64,000 bases of DNA from Nelumbo lutea (taxonomy: Eukaryota; Streptophyta; Magnoliopsida; Proteales; Nelumbonaceae). Location: the NCBI GenBank assembly GCA_022828595.1, contig JAKGHH010000007.1:39618356-39682355 (forward strand), read 5' to 3'. Both the position numbers and the translations under genes were made by a program. Each line of letters starts with the position of its first letter. Position 1 is the stretch's first letter. Below, piece by piece: positions 47,256 to 59,400 of this stretch. The notes under the pieces are model-generated. The model made no database searches, was not told the DNA's origin, and was given only the letters and a program-made list of their open reading frames with translations.

Positions 47256-47700
47256 AAAATGCATTTAAAAGATCCCAACAAAGACTCCTTGAATTGTTGA
47301 ATACCCTTCAAAAGACCTTTGTATATAGGTAATGCAGCAAGAGGGAGGCATTGGGCAATCTAGAGCACAAAAGGGTCGATTTGAGAATAGAGCGGGAGCC
47401 CTATCAACGCAACCACATCCTCAATGGTGACCGAAAACTCTCCTCTAGAGCCCATAAAGGTATGGGTTCAAGTGCACAACCTCATGATCAAAGGACCCAT
47501 GAACCCTAGGTCCTTGTTCTTCCCGAGAGATGTGAAGCAATCAATAGGCCAAAGTAAAACTGCTTTTGACAAAAGCTTGGAGAAAATAGGTTTTGAGAAC
47601 GTGAACCCAACCCATTTATCATACACTTCGCCATCAGCCTCGCAGTGTTGCCACAAGATTTCCTTCTAGGGGACATTCCTGTACACGCAGAGGAGTTCAT
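47256..47700 (-). pseudogene. Plant-mobile-domain-like remnant
   Basis: The minus strand reads NELLCVYRNVP, KEILWQHCEADGEVYDKW, PIDCFTSLGKNKDLGFMG and then SRGEFSVTIEDVVALIGLPL near 47440. 'GEF.VT.EDV..L.GLP' is the hallmark of plant mobile domain proteins, which are linked to Mutator-like transposons and MAIN-type host proteins. Stops occur between the segments. Whether it came from a transposon or a host gene is open. Confidence 0.5.
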
Positions 47701-48960
47701 TCCCTTTGATGATGTAGTAAGTCCCCCCCTTCACCTAGGAGCTGAAGGGTAGAATGCCTCGTCGTCAGATGATTCCCACAACAGCCCAACCATCTCCTGT
47801 ATACAATTCATGTCCACAAACTGGACAAAGTCACAAAAAGGGGACAGAGCCAACCTAGGCATGGTTATAGAATAGGTCGGAATCGCTGGATAGAACAAAG
47901 AAAGAAAGCACAGAGAACAAACAAGGAAGAAAAACAAGGTTGGGTGAGAAATGAAAGGGATACAAGATGACAGAAGAAGATGATAGATCGAGCATCAAGA
48001 ATTGGGGGGGCGGGGGGGGGTTTATCATATCCTCCCCCTTTTCAAACTACCGCATGCACAAAGAGGACACGTATCGCGTGCATAATAACACCTGAATTGC
48101 ATGATTTGTTTAAAAGGGTTGCCGGTTTTCTAAATTTACAACAAAAACCCCTATCACATTAAAAGACAAATTTGGGCACCCAACTATAGACACCCTATTC
48201 TTTGCACTCTTGTTTACTAATAGAATCACGTTTTACCAATAAGAAAGGGGGGCAAAGATATATAAGGAAAAGCCCAAAATGCCAGATCCCAAAACCGAAT
48301 CATAGTGCTTACTTATAGAAATTCTACATGTAAGAAGGGGACTAATGTAGGAGTTTGGGAATGGAAAACCCACTACACAGCATAGAGGGGGATGTGAACC
48401 ATTGTAGTAGCCTTAAAAAAAAAGTGCCAAGTGATGTGCACGAAAGATGAGCAAACCCAAAAGCAATTCACGACAAAGAGTGGGGATAGTAACTAACACT
48501 TTCATAGGACACTGTTGGTGTGAAAATTTTAATAAATTCTCATGCAACACAATTCACTCAATCAAGTAATTGAGTTTTTATTATTTTGGGTAAGGCCCAT
48601 TCAGGGAATCATACGAATTGTTCCCCTTAATTACATCTCAACAAGAAAGTAGAGAACACCTTTTGATTCTAACTTGGAGAAATGAATGCATAGATCAAAA
48701 GAAAAGAACAATAGGGTACTTAAAAAGAACTTTTCATTTGCGTTTCTTTTACATCAAGAATGAAAAGAAAGAAAAAAAAAATACAATTGAGAAACTATAC
48801 AACAATACATTTCTCCTTTCTTTTTGATACAATGAAAATTTCCTTCTCACTCCTTTCTTCACAATAAGCTGTAGTCAATCAGATGAAATTCTAACAGCCT
48901 TAATCCTTGGATTTTTGCATACAAAAAGGTAACTGTAGTCAATCAAACTGAATATTTGAT
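47701..48960. other. Intronic DNA, no gene seen
   Basis: Mixed AT-rich sequence with one G7-C-G9 run at 48004-48020. No coding evidence. Confidence 0.55.
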
Positions 48961-49275
48961 TGTAGATGGTTTATTTCCCTCTACTCTTCACTTTCATTTG
49001 AAGGGAATCATAATCAACCTTCAAGAATTAGATTGTAGATGGTTTAATCCCTAACTTTGTCTTGAAAGAGGAACCATAATCAACCAAGTAGAGGCACCTG
49101 GTTGTAGATGGTTTATTTTCCTCTACTCTTCACTTTCATTTGAAGGGAACCATAATCAGCCTTCAAGAATTAGATTGTAGATGGTTTAATCCCTAACTTT
49201 GTCTTGAAAGAGGGACCATAATCAACCAAGTCACCTAGTTGTAAATGGTTTGTTTCCCTCTATTTCCTTTCTCAA
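48961..49275 (+). repeat. Tandem repeat, about 142-bp unit, 2.3 copies
   Basis: Copies begin with TGTAGATGGTTTATTTCCCTC at 48961 and 49103, with a partial third at 49240 (spacing 142 and 137 bp). Each unit itself has two halves that start GATTGTAGATGGTTTA and end in CATAATCAACC, so it is a higher-order repeat. Confidence 0.85.
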
Positions 49276-50394
49276 AAGTGAAAATAAAAAAGAGAGAAAT
49301 AAGGATACATAGTAGAAGACATAGTAGAAGACATATATAGGAAGTATTCACAGAGAGGACTTTCCTTTTTCTACCTGTATTAGTGAGACTTTTCCTTCCC
49401 TACCTTCCCTTGAGCACTTCTCTTTTCTCCTCTCTTTATCTTTGCTTTTCTTAAGAATCTCTTGTGACAATTTTCTCCTTAGAAGTCTCCACCTAGCTTC
49501 CCCTTAAGGAGCTTAAATAAGGAGAGGGATAGTTATGTAACTACCTCCTCCTCCTAGATGAGGGGCACCTGTCCCTCCTACTTAAAGAGAGGGAACTCCC
49601 ATACGAGATACTTTTTTATAGTTTTAATGATTTGGCTAGCAGACTAGCCAACCACTATTAAATATTATTTGAATTAAAAAAAAATCCCTTCAATAGACAC
49701 GTGTTGGGAAAAGTTCCCTTGAGAACACGTGGTGAATCCCCCACTCTGGTATAGTTGGGGGTAGATCTCCCTAGAAGGAATAAAGGGTAGCAAATCAGTG
49801 TGATTCCTGAGTTCCAAGGAATAATTGTCAAATGCAATGGCCGAATGGGGACCTTCTAAGGATAGAGGATTCCTTAGCCATCTAAACGCAACAGCAACTA
49901 TAAATACCCAATCATATAAAGGGGAAAGGATACACCACCACAATCATAGAGAGAACGGTAGTGCCATCCTTCTGTCCTCCAAACCTATTCCCTTAGTGTT
50001 GTAACCTACCTACCCACAAGCAGTTTAACCAAAAAATGCAATTATTGTTTAACATTCTTTCCCAACCATTGTCTATTTCAGAATCTAAACCGGAAGGAAG
50101 GTGAATGGAAATGGTTGTCAAGTAGAAGGAATCTATTTGTGGATAACCTACCAAGGAAGTTGCTAGTATTGGAGTCCACTAGCCCTAGTTATGTATGTTT
50201 TTTAGCAGAGATGAAGTTCCACAAAACTTAAAAAGTTTCTACAATATAATTGAAGCTCCATTTGAAAGGAAAACTAAGTTTCTAAATAGACAATGATATA
50301 GAATAATTTAAAAGACATCCCATTTTGTATTGAACTGAGAAAGGTGTTACCAATCAAAATTCCTATGCCTATACATCAGAAAAGAAAAAAAAAA
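49276..50394. other. Intronic DNA, no gene seen
   Basis: AT-rich and pyrimidine-rich stretches; no convincing ORF, terminal repeat or splice-bounded exon. Confidence 0.5.
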
Positions 50395-51853
50395 GGTGTA
50401 TTAGAGGAAGAGCATATGATAAAGTTCCTAGAGAGAGAATATGGTGGATCTTGAAAAAGAATGGGGTTCAAAATAAGTATATAGACCCCCATAGTTGTCA
50501 AGGCGGCATCTAGGAGACAAGGTTCCCTAGGAGGCTTGCCTCACCCAGTCGCCAAGCAATTTTGTATATTGTCTTATTAAATACTTTTACATTGTTATTT
50601 TTTAAAAGGTTATAATTATAAATAGACATTATTAAACAAAAATATTTACTTTTTGTGTTTATAAACAAATTTCTTTTTATTATTTTCTTATTTGTTAGGG
50701 TTTAATCAACACAAACATTGCTAACTGCTGTATTGAACCCTCAAAAGTCTTCAAAATCTGAACCAATAAGGGAAGAACTTGAAATTTTGTCTAGTCAACA
50801 CATTTCTTCTTCCACATCTCTCACCTCTTCTTTTTCTTCTCATAAATATGTTGATTTTCTTGTTATGAAGGAAAGATGGTTATGGAACCTAGGGAACTAC
50901 CCTAGGATATGTGGATTTTACTTAAATAAGTCAATTGCCTAGGCGCGCCTAGGCAACTAGATGACAAGGTACCCCCTGCCACCTAGCCTCACCTTGGCAC
51001 CTTGAAAACTATGTATAGACCTAATTAAGGATATGTATGAGGGGGCAACAACCAATGTTAGAACACCAGTGGAAAAGACTTCAGATTTTATAGTTATTAT
51101 GGATCTTCCCCAAGGTTCAACAATTAGCCCTTATCTATTTACATTTATCATAGATGAATTGACTAAAAAATATTCAAGAAGAGGTTCCATGGTACATTTT
51201 GTTTGCAGATGACATTGTCATAATTGATGAAACTATTGAAAGATTAAATAAAAAATTAAGCTTATAGAAAAATGCCTTAGAAACAAGAGGTTTTAAAATA
51301 AGACTAAAACAGAGTATATGAGATGTATATTTAGTAATAACAGGAATGTAAATCAAGATACACTTGGGATTGGAGACCAAGAGATAACTCAATGTGACCA
51401 TTTCTGATACCTTGGTTCAATAATTCATAACAAGGGAGAGATTGAGGAGGATGTCACCCAAAGAATTAGAGCAAGATGTGCAAAATACAAGGGTGCACAT
51501 GGACTTTTATTTGAAAGGAAAATACCACTTAGATTAAAAGGAAAATTCCATAAAACAGTTGTAAGACCAGCTATATTGTATGGAGCAGAGTGTTGAGCAG
51601 TCAAGAAACAACATGTCCAAAAAATGAATGTAGCAGAAATGTGAATTCTAAGATGGATGAGTGGAAAAACTAGAAAGGATAGGATTAGGAATGAAGCTAC
51701 CCATAGGAACCTAGGAGTTATCTCTAATAGGTGATAAAATGAGAGAGAGAATAGACTACGATGGTTTAGGCACACACATAGAAGACCACCAACTATGCCA
51801 ATTAGAAGTGATTTATTACACATTAAGAGGGCTAGAAGAGCTCGGGGTAGAAC
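50395..51853 (+). pseudogene. RTE-type LINE, left part
   Basis: The plus strand has RT motifs: KAYDKVPREIIWWILKKNGV-like text at 50405-50475 (interrupted by MITE H1), DLPQGSTISPYLFTFIIDEL near 51103, FADDIVIIDETIERLNKKL near 51200, YLGSIIHNKGEIEEDVTQRI near 51410, KTVVRPAILYGAEC near 51560 and LRWFRHTHRRPP near 51755. This is the RTE clade pattern. Stops and frameshifts are frequent. The endonuclease end is missing. Copia G splits it at 51853. Confidence 0.85.
50490..51013. mobile_element. hAT-like MITE H1
   Basis: Terminal inverted repeats: CATAGTTGTCAAGGCGGC on the left, and on the other strand CATAGTTTTCAAGGTGCC on the right. The target duplication TATAGACC is at 50480-50487 and 51014-51021; two extra C bases lie before the left end. 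Near-end motifs such as CCTAGGCG are shared with H2. It interrupts the RTE RT frame cleanly. Confidence 0.85.
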
Positions 51854-53764
51854 TGTTAGACGGTTTTGTATGCCCTTAGCTTCAATCAAGATGATGTATT
51901 TATGAGTTTATTGTAAATGAACAAAAGTGTATATTTGATTCATGTTCCCTTGGTATGCTTCTATGTAATACCCTTAAAGTGGACACTTGATGAGACTCAT
52001 GCTAGTTTAGAATGTTCACAGCCAGTGGATCGGTCTGGGGAGACCTATCCTAACAAAGCTGACACTGTAGTGCCACCAAGTCGGTTGGGGTGGCCTATCT
52101 CAGCTGCCAGGGTGAGACCCTAGGCACATACAATGTAGGATTAATTGAATCTTTGAACCGGACCAGATTTCCAGTATTACCCTGGACCTTCGAGATAGAT
52201 GGGCAAAACTGGAAAGTTACACATAACCCCAAGACTCGATTATGATACTACACTAGATGTCGGATTGGGCTGTCTTTGATGTACCAATCAGTGAGATCCT
52301 TAGCAAGGGTCAAAACCTGGGTAGGTTGGGGCAATCCGAGAATTCATCTGAGTGGGTGATCATAGAGAAAGGATCAGCCCCTATGTCGGACAAAGGTAAT
52401 GATCGGGATGCACTCTCACTAATGGAAACCAAGACTGCCGGTAGCCGATTTCAACCGTTGAGATTTGTTTTGCAAAGTATATTTTATATGAGATATAAAA
52501 GTATATATATTATGGTTGCTAAAATATTTGCAAAAAGGTTTTAATTCTCGGGATCCATATAAGCAGAGAGTGTAACACTGTTCCTTGCAGCCGAGGGAGA
52601 GGTCCTGCCTTGTCGGGCAGTGTATGATTATTCTGGGCTGAGAGGTTAAGTGTAAGACCATTGAGGATAATACCTGATGGGCTAATCTTGCATCTGCCCA
52701 CAGTCCCTTGGTGTTATAAGGTGGCTTGGCCCAGGGACCACTTAGGGTAAGTGTTGGGCCCATAGAGCCCACAAGATGGGATTCAAGGGGTGCACTGTCC
52801 ATAACAGTGTATTCGGCAGGCCTTGTAACAAAGGCTGGGCTGAACCCATGTGACTGATGTGTAGATCAATGTTTGGGTCCCACGCCATACAAGGAAGCCC
52901 AACTGGGCGGCAGTTTGGAAGGCTAATTGAGTACATAACCTTAAATGGGCCTTAAGCCCATTTCGAACTAGGCTGATTTGATCAGTCAATTATATGGGGC
53001 AAATTCTGAGATAGATTAGCAGAAAGGATAGGGTTTTTATCCTGTCCACTCAGAGAGTCCAGATCTGAATGTGATTCAGATTTACAAACCTCCTAATGAG
53101 ATTAGGAGAAAGCTAATCTAATCTGCAGATAAGATAAGGGTTTATCCCTATCACCTAATGAGAGATCTTATCCAAATATGATTTGGATAAGTAGCTCCTA
53201 ATTGGATTAGGAGCTGATCTTTTAGGTTAACAAAAGATGGGGGCGGCAGCCTAAGAAACACACACATCTGATTCTCTTTAGAGCTGAGAAAAATCACAGA
53301 AAGAGAGATTTCTGCACCCTGCGAATTCTCTCCTACCGCCGCCATTGCCTTTAGTTCGATCTCCAGTTCTTGGGAGAAATCAAGATCTAATCTTGATTCC
53401 AATATTTTGGGAAAAGATTGGTTGGAGCTGTACTCATAAGCCATCCGGTTGATTCTTGCGAAGGGTCAAGTTCTTTTGGAAGAACATTGCTAATTCTGCT
53501 CCATCCTGCACTGCGCCATCTTCAGTGGGATCAGATTTTGGATCCTTCCTTGGGCGTGAACACCTCCATTGGGAGATATTGTTTCTCCATATCAGGTATA
53601 TCCTCCCTCCTACCTCTTTTGGTTCAGATCTGATTTGGTTCTTGATTCAAGGTTGATCATTGAAAACATGTTTTCTGAAATAGGGAATTCGATTCCCTGC
53701 AAAGATGGGAGAAATTTTTGAAATTCGCCCTATTCTTTCCGCAAGATTTGGGCGTCCATGAGAT
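51854..53764 (+). mobile_element. G 5' LTR
   Basis: Begins TGTTAGACGGTTTTG and matches the 3' LTR up to GCGTCCATGAGAT. The last 18 or so bases (GGATATCCCATCCCTTCA in the 3' LTR) are absent and are replaced by a second copy of GAAATTCGCCCTATTC. Confidence 0.9.
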
Positions 53765-55045
53765 GAAATTCGCCCTATTCAATTAACTGATTCTTGTTTT
53801 CTTTTATCAGTTCTTTAATTTCAGATTATTTTCTTGAATTAAAGATTTATAAAGATCAAACCCTAGACCTATTCGAACTAAGATTGGTTCAAATTGTTTG
53901 GACCGAATCTATGGTTTATTCAAGGCTGAAAGTCAGCCCTAATTTTCCCATAAATGGGCCTAAGGATTGATGTTTAATTAAATGGTTAATTCGGCCCAAC
54001 CTGTAAGGCCCAGTTTTAAACTGTTAAAACTGCCAAAAGCCCCCTTTAAAGGAATAAGCTATATGGGCTGAATTAGGTAACCCTGATTCAGCCCAGATAC
54101 CTAGATGATATTAATCGTTAATATTATGAATTAAAATGGGCTTCAAATGGGCTATTACAGATAATTAATTGATTGGATCAATTCCTCCCTGCATGTGATG
54201 TATGGATGTGTGTGATGTGCTACGTTCATGGACCATAAGTGCTTAGCCCATGCAGATTCGATAGTGGCTCTTGCGCACACCATGGCTGAATGCACATCAT
54301 TGCCATGGTGTCCCTACTGGTCATTTGATGACCTCCCTCAATGATGGGCCCCACACCTCCTGAAGAGGTTACGTGCGGAACCCTAGCCGATTTAGGCCCA
54401 CCGAAATCTGGCTTTATGAAAGTCAGTGGGAGCCACTCTGGTTTGACCTAAAATAAACTAGGGCGTAATTCTTGTTCCCTCCAGTAAATATGAGTGCATG
54501 TGATAGGGAGATTCATATGATGAACTCTCTAAAGGCCTTCCATCATTAGCATGAGGATGGGTCCTTCAGTAATGAGGAAATGCACCAGAAAATGGGTTAT
54601 CCATTTGTTGTTGAGCTTGTCTAAGTGTTTCATAAGATGATAGGGGTGTCATAGACCGATGTGGGAGGGGCTTCACCAGAAAATGGGAACTCTCTCACGG
54701 TACCTTGGCGTTCACGAATATGATGGGTGAGCACTCACTGGACAGAAAGGTTTACCTGAAAACAGCTCTGAACCTTGTCTGGCAGAGGCCAAAGGGAAAA
54801 CTCATATGATGAGTGGATATGGTCCTTTACAGAAAGGTGGTGGGGTTTTGCAACTGAAATAGTTGGCTCCAAGCACCCTATGTGGTTTTCCACATTTCCA
54901 GAGACAAGTCGTTGTCTCCGTCCCTGAGCAGAGGGAAAACTCAGAGATGAGAAAATGGGAATGAAACATAGATTAAAATCCATATCTACGACTTGAACAT
55001 GCATCAAATAAGGTTGTGGACTGATATTTGCTGTTTTATCAGAAA
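53765..55045 (+). other. Long 5' leader of copia G
   Basis: About 1.28 kb without a long ORF, homologous over its last 0.9 kb to the F leader and, from 54725, to the A leader. It contains the hairpin at 54277-54311. No primer site of a known tRNA type is recognised at its start. Confidence 0.8.
54277..54311 (+). other. Conserved leader hairpin
   Basis: Arms ACACCATGGC and GCCATGGTGT are perfectly complementary over 10 bp with a 15-nt loop. The same hairpin occurs in F at 41926-41960 (reverse strand). A packaging or dimerisation role is only a hypothesis. Confidence 0.65.
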
Positions 55046-57293
55046 ATGGCAAACGGACAATTTGCAAAGCTTCTTGACGACAACTAGCTTAAGGGCCAAA
55101 ACTATGCTGTCTGGTACCGTAACCTAATGCTAGTTTTAACATCTTTAAAACTTGACAAGGTTGTCAAGTCTCCTGCCCCGGAACGTCCGGGTGATAGGGC
55201 TTCTGAAGCCCGTAGGAGAGAATTCCAAGAATGGGAGGATAAAAACTCCCTAGCCCGCTGCTATGTCGTTGCTTCTTTGGACAACTCAATACAGAGGCAG
55301 TTCGAACAGATCGAACTCGCTAAGGACATATTAGATAGTCTGAAAACAATGTATGAAAAAGCAAAACCGTTCTACTCGGCAGAAGGTCTTGAAAATGTTC
55401 ATGACCGCTCAGATGTCCAAGGGGCAGAAAGTTCACGACCATTGTCTTCGGATGATGGGTTACATTAACGAGCTGGAAGCCATTAGATCCAGGCTAGATC
55501 TTGGAACTCAAGTAGATGTCATTCTGAACTCCTTGCCCTCTTCCTTCAATGGGTTCATATTAAACTACAATATGAACAAGCTAAATGTCAGCGTCCAAGA
55601 GCTAAGCAATATGTTGCAAAGGGCCAAGGACTTATTTAAGAAGGATGAGCCTATGGTGATGCTTGTTGAAGCTAACAAAACGGGCAAGAAAAAGAGGAAA
55701 GCAAAGAAGACTTAGAAGAAGACTACTAAGCCCAAGAAGTAGAAGAAGGATAGGACAGCAGATGCATGTCACTTCTGCAAACAAACCGACCACTGGAAGA
55801 AGAACTGTCCTTAGTACCTAGAATCCAAGAAAGGTAATTTCGAATCTTGTGTCATAGAAACCAACTTATTATGACTTCTGCGTCCTGGTGCATTGACTCT
55901 GGGGCTTCAATTCATGCGTGTAACTCACTACAGGGGTTCAAAGTAAGCAGAAGGATGAATGATGGAGAAGGGATGCTCTACTTGGGGACTTCTGCAAGCA
56001 TTGCAGCTGCGGCAATAGGCACCATAGAATTAAAATTTAGAAAAGGAAATATTGTACTTAAAGATTGTCTTTTTGTGCAAAATCTAAGAAGATATCTATA
56101 TGCAGCAACCGCAAGGTTTTGTAGCTGCGAGTCAGGAACACATGGTCTGTAAGTTGAATAGATCTATATATGGATTGAAGCAATCTTCTAGAAGTTGGAA
56201 CATCCGATTTGACTCCACGGTCAAAAAGTTTGATTTTGAGCAGAATCCGGATGAACCCTGTGTTTACAGGAAGACCAATGGTGACAAAGTTACGTTTCTG
56301 GTTCTGTATGTAGATGACATTCTACTCATTGGGAAAGATATAGGAATGTTAACTACGATAAAAGTATGGCTATCACAACAATTCTCCATGAAAGACCTTG
56401 GAAAAGCCTCCTATATACTGGGTCTTCGACTCTGTAGAGATAGATCAAAGCCGATAATAGGATTATCCCAATCTGCTTATATTGACAAAATAGTCAAGAG
56501 ATACATCATGGAAAACTCCAAGAAAGGAAATGTTCCTTTCAGGAATGGAGTCAATCTCTCCAAGAAGATGTCTCCAAAGACCTCTGAAGAGATCGAGAGC
56601 ATGAAAGACATTCCCGATGCCTCAGCTGTAGGGAGCATCATGTATGCCATGCTATGCACTCGTCCTGATATCGCCCAGGCAGTGAGTGTAGTAAGCAGAT
56701 TCCAGGCCAACCCAGGGCAGGAGCATTGGACTGCTGTGAAATGCATACTTAAGTACCTTCGAAGGACAAAAGAGTTTTGTCTAGTATTCAATGGTAGTTC
56801 ACTACAGATCCAAGGGTTTACAGATGCCGATTTCCAGTAGGATCCAGATGATAGAAAGTCTACATCTAGATATGTTTTCACGATAGAATCGTGTGTTATT
56901 TGCTGGAAAAGCAGCAAACAGGGGTCCACTGTAGACTCTACGACCGAGGCCGAATACATTGCTGCAAGTGAGGCTGCCAAAGAAGCCGTGTGGATGAAGA
57001 AGTTTGTTCACGAGTTGGGAGTAGTTCCATCCAGCACATCACCCATTCCATTGTTGTGTAACAACAATGGAGCCATTGCTCAGGCTAAGGAGCCATGAGC
57101 CTACTCGAAGTCGTAGCACATCGAGAGGAAGTACCACATACTGCGGGAGATTGTTGGTAGAAGGGACATCTTGATTCAGAAGGTAGCGTCAGCGGAAAAT
57201 GTAACAGACCCATTGACGAAGCCACTATCACAGAAAGTGTTTAAGAAACACGTGGAAGGCATGGGACTCCGGCTAGTACCTGATTGGACCTAA
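55046..57293 (+). pseudogene. Copia G gag-PR joined to RT-RNase H
   Basis: Gag starts MANGQFAKLLDDN followed by a TAG. Continues with RNLMLVLTSLKLDKVVK and, after a frameshift near 55350, QKVLKMFMTAQMSKGQK. CCHC knuckle CHFCKQTDHWKKNC near 55775; protease IDSGASIHACN near 55895. At about 56092 the protease-side sequence LFVQNLRR joins directly to the RT segment [17 protein letters not shown], so GAG-pre-integrase, integrase and the first half of RT are deleted. The later RT keeps VLYVDDILLIGKDIG (56300). RNase H (FTDADFQ, stop at 56838) and TEAEYIAASEA follow, ending LRLVPDWT at 57290. It is non-autonomous. Confidence 0.92.
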
Positions 57294-57307
57294 GTGCAAG
57301 TGGGAGC

Positions 57308-59235
57308 TATTAGACAGTTTTGTATGCCCTTAGCTTCAATCAAGAATGATGTACTTTATGAGTTTATTGTAAATGAATAAAAGTACATATTTGATTCATG
57401 TTCCCTTGGTATGTTTCTATGGAATACCCTTAAACAGGACACTTAATGAGACTCGTGTTAGTTTAGAATGTTCACAGCCAGTGGATCGATCTGGGGAGAC
57501 CTATCCTGACAAGGCTGACACTATAGTGCCACCAAGTCGGTTGGGGTAGCTTGTCTCAGCTACTAGGGTGAGACCCTAGGCACATACAGTGTAGGATTAA
57601 TAGAACCTTTGAACCAGACCAGATTTCCAATATTACCCTAGACCTCGGAGATAGATGGGCAAAATTGGAAAGTTACACATAACCCCTAGACTCGATTATG
57701 ATACTACACTAGATGTCGGATTGGGCTGTCTTTGATGTATCAATCAGTGAGATCCTTAGCAAGGGTCAAAACTTGGGTATGTTGGGGCAATCCGAGAATT
57801 CATCTGAGTGGGTGATCATAGTGAAAGGATCAGCCCCTTTGTCGGACAAAGGTAATGATCAGGGATGCACTATTTGAAGGAAACCAAGACTGCCGGCAGC
57901 CGATTTCAACCGTTGAGATTTGTTTTTGCAAAATATATTTTCTATGAGATATAAAAGTATATATTATGGTTTCTAAAATATTTGCAAAAGGTTTTAATTC
58001 CCGGGATCCATATAAGTAGAGAGTGCAACACTGTTCCTTGCAGCCGAGGGAGAGGTCCTCCTTGTCGGGCAGTGTATGATCATTATGGGCTGAGAGGTTA
58101 TGTGTAAGACCATTGAGGATAATACATGATGGGCTAATCTTGCATCTGCCCACAGTCCCTGGTGTTACAAAGTGGCTTGACCCAGGGACCACTTAGGGTA
58201 AGTGTTGGGCCCATAGAGCCCAAAAATGGGATTTAGGGGGTGCACTGTCCCTAACAGTGTATTCGGCCAGGCCTTGTAACAAAGGCTGTGTTGAACCCAT
58301 GTGGCTGATGTGTAGATCAATGTTTGGGTCCCACGCCATACAAGGAAGCCCAACTAGGCAGCAGTTTGGAAGGTTAATTGAGCACATAACCTTAAATGGG
58401 CCTTAAGCCCATTTTGAACTGGGCTGATTTGATCAGTCAATTATAAGGGGCGAATTCTGAGATGAATTAGCAGATAGGATAGGGTCTTGACCCTATCCAC
58501 TCAGAGAGTCCAGATCTGAATGTGATCCAGATCTAGAAACCTCCTAATGAGATTAGGAGAATGCTAATCTAATCTGCAGATAAGATAAAAGTTTATCCCT
58601 ATCACCTAAAGAGAGATCTTATCCCAATATGATTTGGATAAGCAGCTCCTGATTGGATTAGGAGCTGATCTTTTAGGTTAACAAAAGTAGGAGGGGGCGG
58701 CAGCCTAAGTAATACACAGATCTGATTCTCTTCAAAGCTAAGAAAAATCACAGAAAGAGAGATTTCTGCACCCTGTGAATTCTCTCCTGCCGCCGCCATT
58801 GCTTTAGTTCGATCTCTAGTTCTTGGGAGAAATCAAGATCTGATCTTGATTCCAATCTTTTGGGAAAAGATTGGTTGGAGTTGTACTCACAAACCATCCA
58901 GTTGATTCTTGCGAAGGGTCAAGTTCTTTTGGAAGAACATTGTTGATTCTGCTCCATCCTGCACTATGCATTTTCAGTGGGAGCAGATTTTGGATCCTTC
59001 CTTGGGCGTGAACACCTCCATTGGGAGATATTGATTCTCTGTATCAGGTATATCCTCCCTCCTGCTTCTTTTGGTTCAGATCTGATTTGGTTCTTGATTC
59101 AAGGTTGATCCTTGAAAACATGTTTTCTGAAATAGGGAATTCGATTCCCTGCAAAGATGGGAGAAATTTTTGAAATTCGCCCTATTTCTTTCCGCAAGAT
59201 TTGGGCGTCCATGAGATGGATATCCCATCCCTTCA
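57308..59235 (+). mobile_element. G 3' LTR
   Basis: 1928 bp, from TATTAGACAGTTTTG after the purine tract AAGTGGGAGC to CATCCCTTCA. It includes the palindrome CCTTTGTCGGACAAAGG at 57836-57852. Confidence 0.93.
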
Positions 59236-59400
59236 AGACCAAAAAAGACAGGTAGAAGTAGTAAGAAATGATTTAAGCACTAATAATTTAACAATGAATA
59301 ATGGCTAATATAGAACGGATTGGCAAAAGAGGAATCATGTAGCCAACCCCATATAGTTGGGATAAGGCATGGATGATGATGATGACGATGATGAAGAAGT
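59236..59400 (+). pseudogene. RTE LINE, right (3') part
   Basis: Continues the RTE frame after copia G (VRNDLSTNNLTMNNG-like, then RTDWQKRNHVANP) and ends with the RTE tail CCCCATATAGTTGGGATAAG plus an ATG/GATGAT repeat at 59370-59395. Confidence 0.85.

Larger units (their letters stand above)
51854..59235 (+). mobile_element. Copia element G, internally deleted
   Basis: 5' LTR 51854-53764, leader 53765-55045, coding remnant 55046-57293, 3' LTR 57308-59235. Flanks AGAAC (51849-51853) and AGACC (59236-59240) form a duplication with one mismatch. It sits in the RTE LINE inside the last intron of the METTL25-like gene. Confidence 0.93.

Noticed and set aside
48004..48020. G-quadruplex-forming G run
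   Set aside because: Two long G runs (G7 and G9) could fold, but no promoter or gene end is near, so no function is supported.
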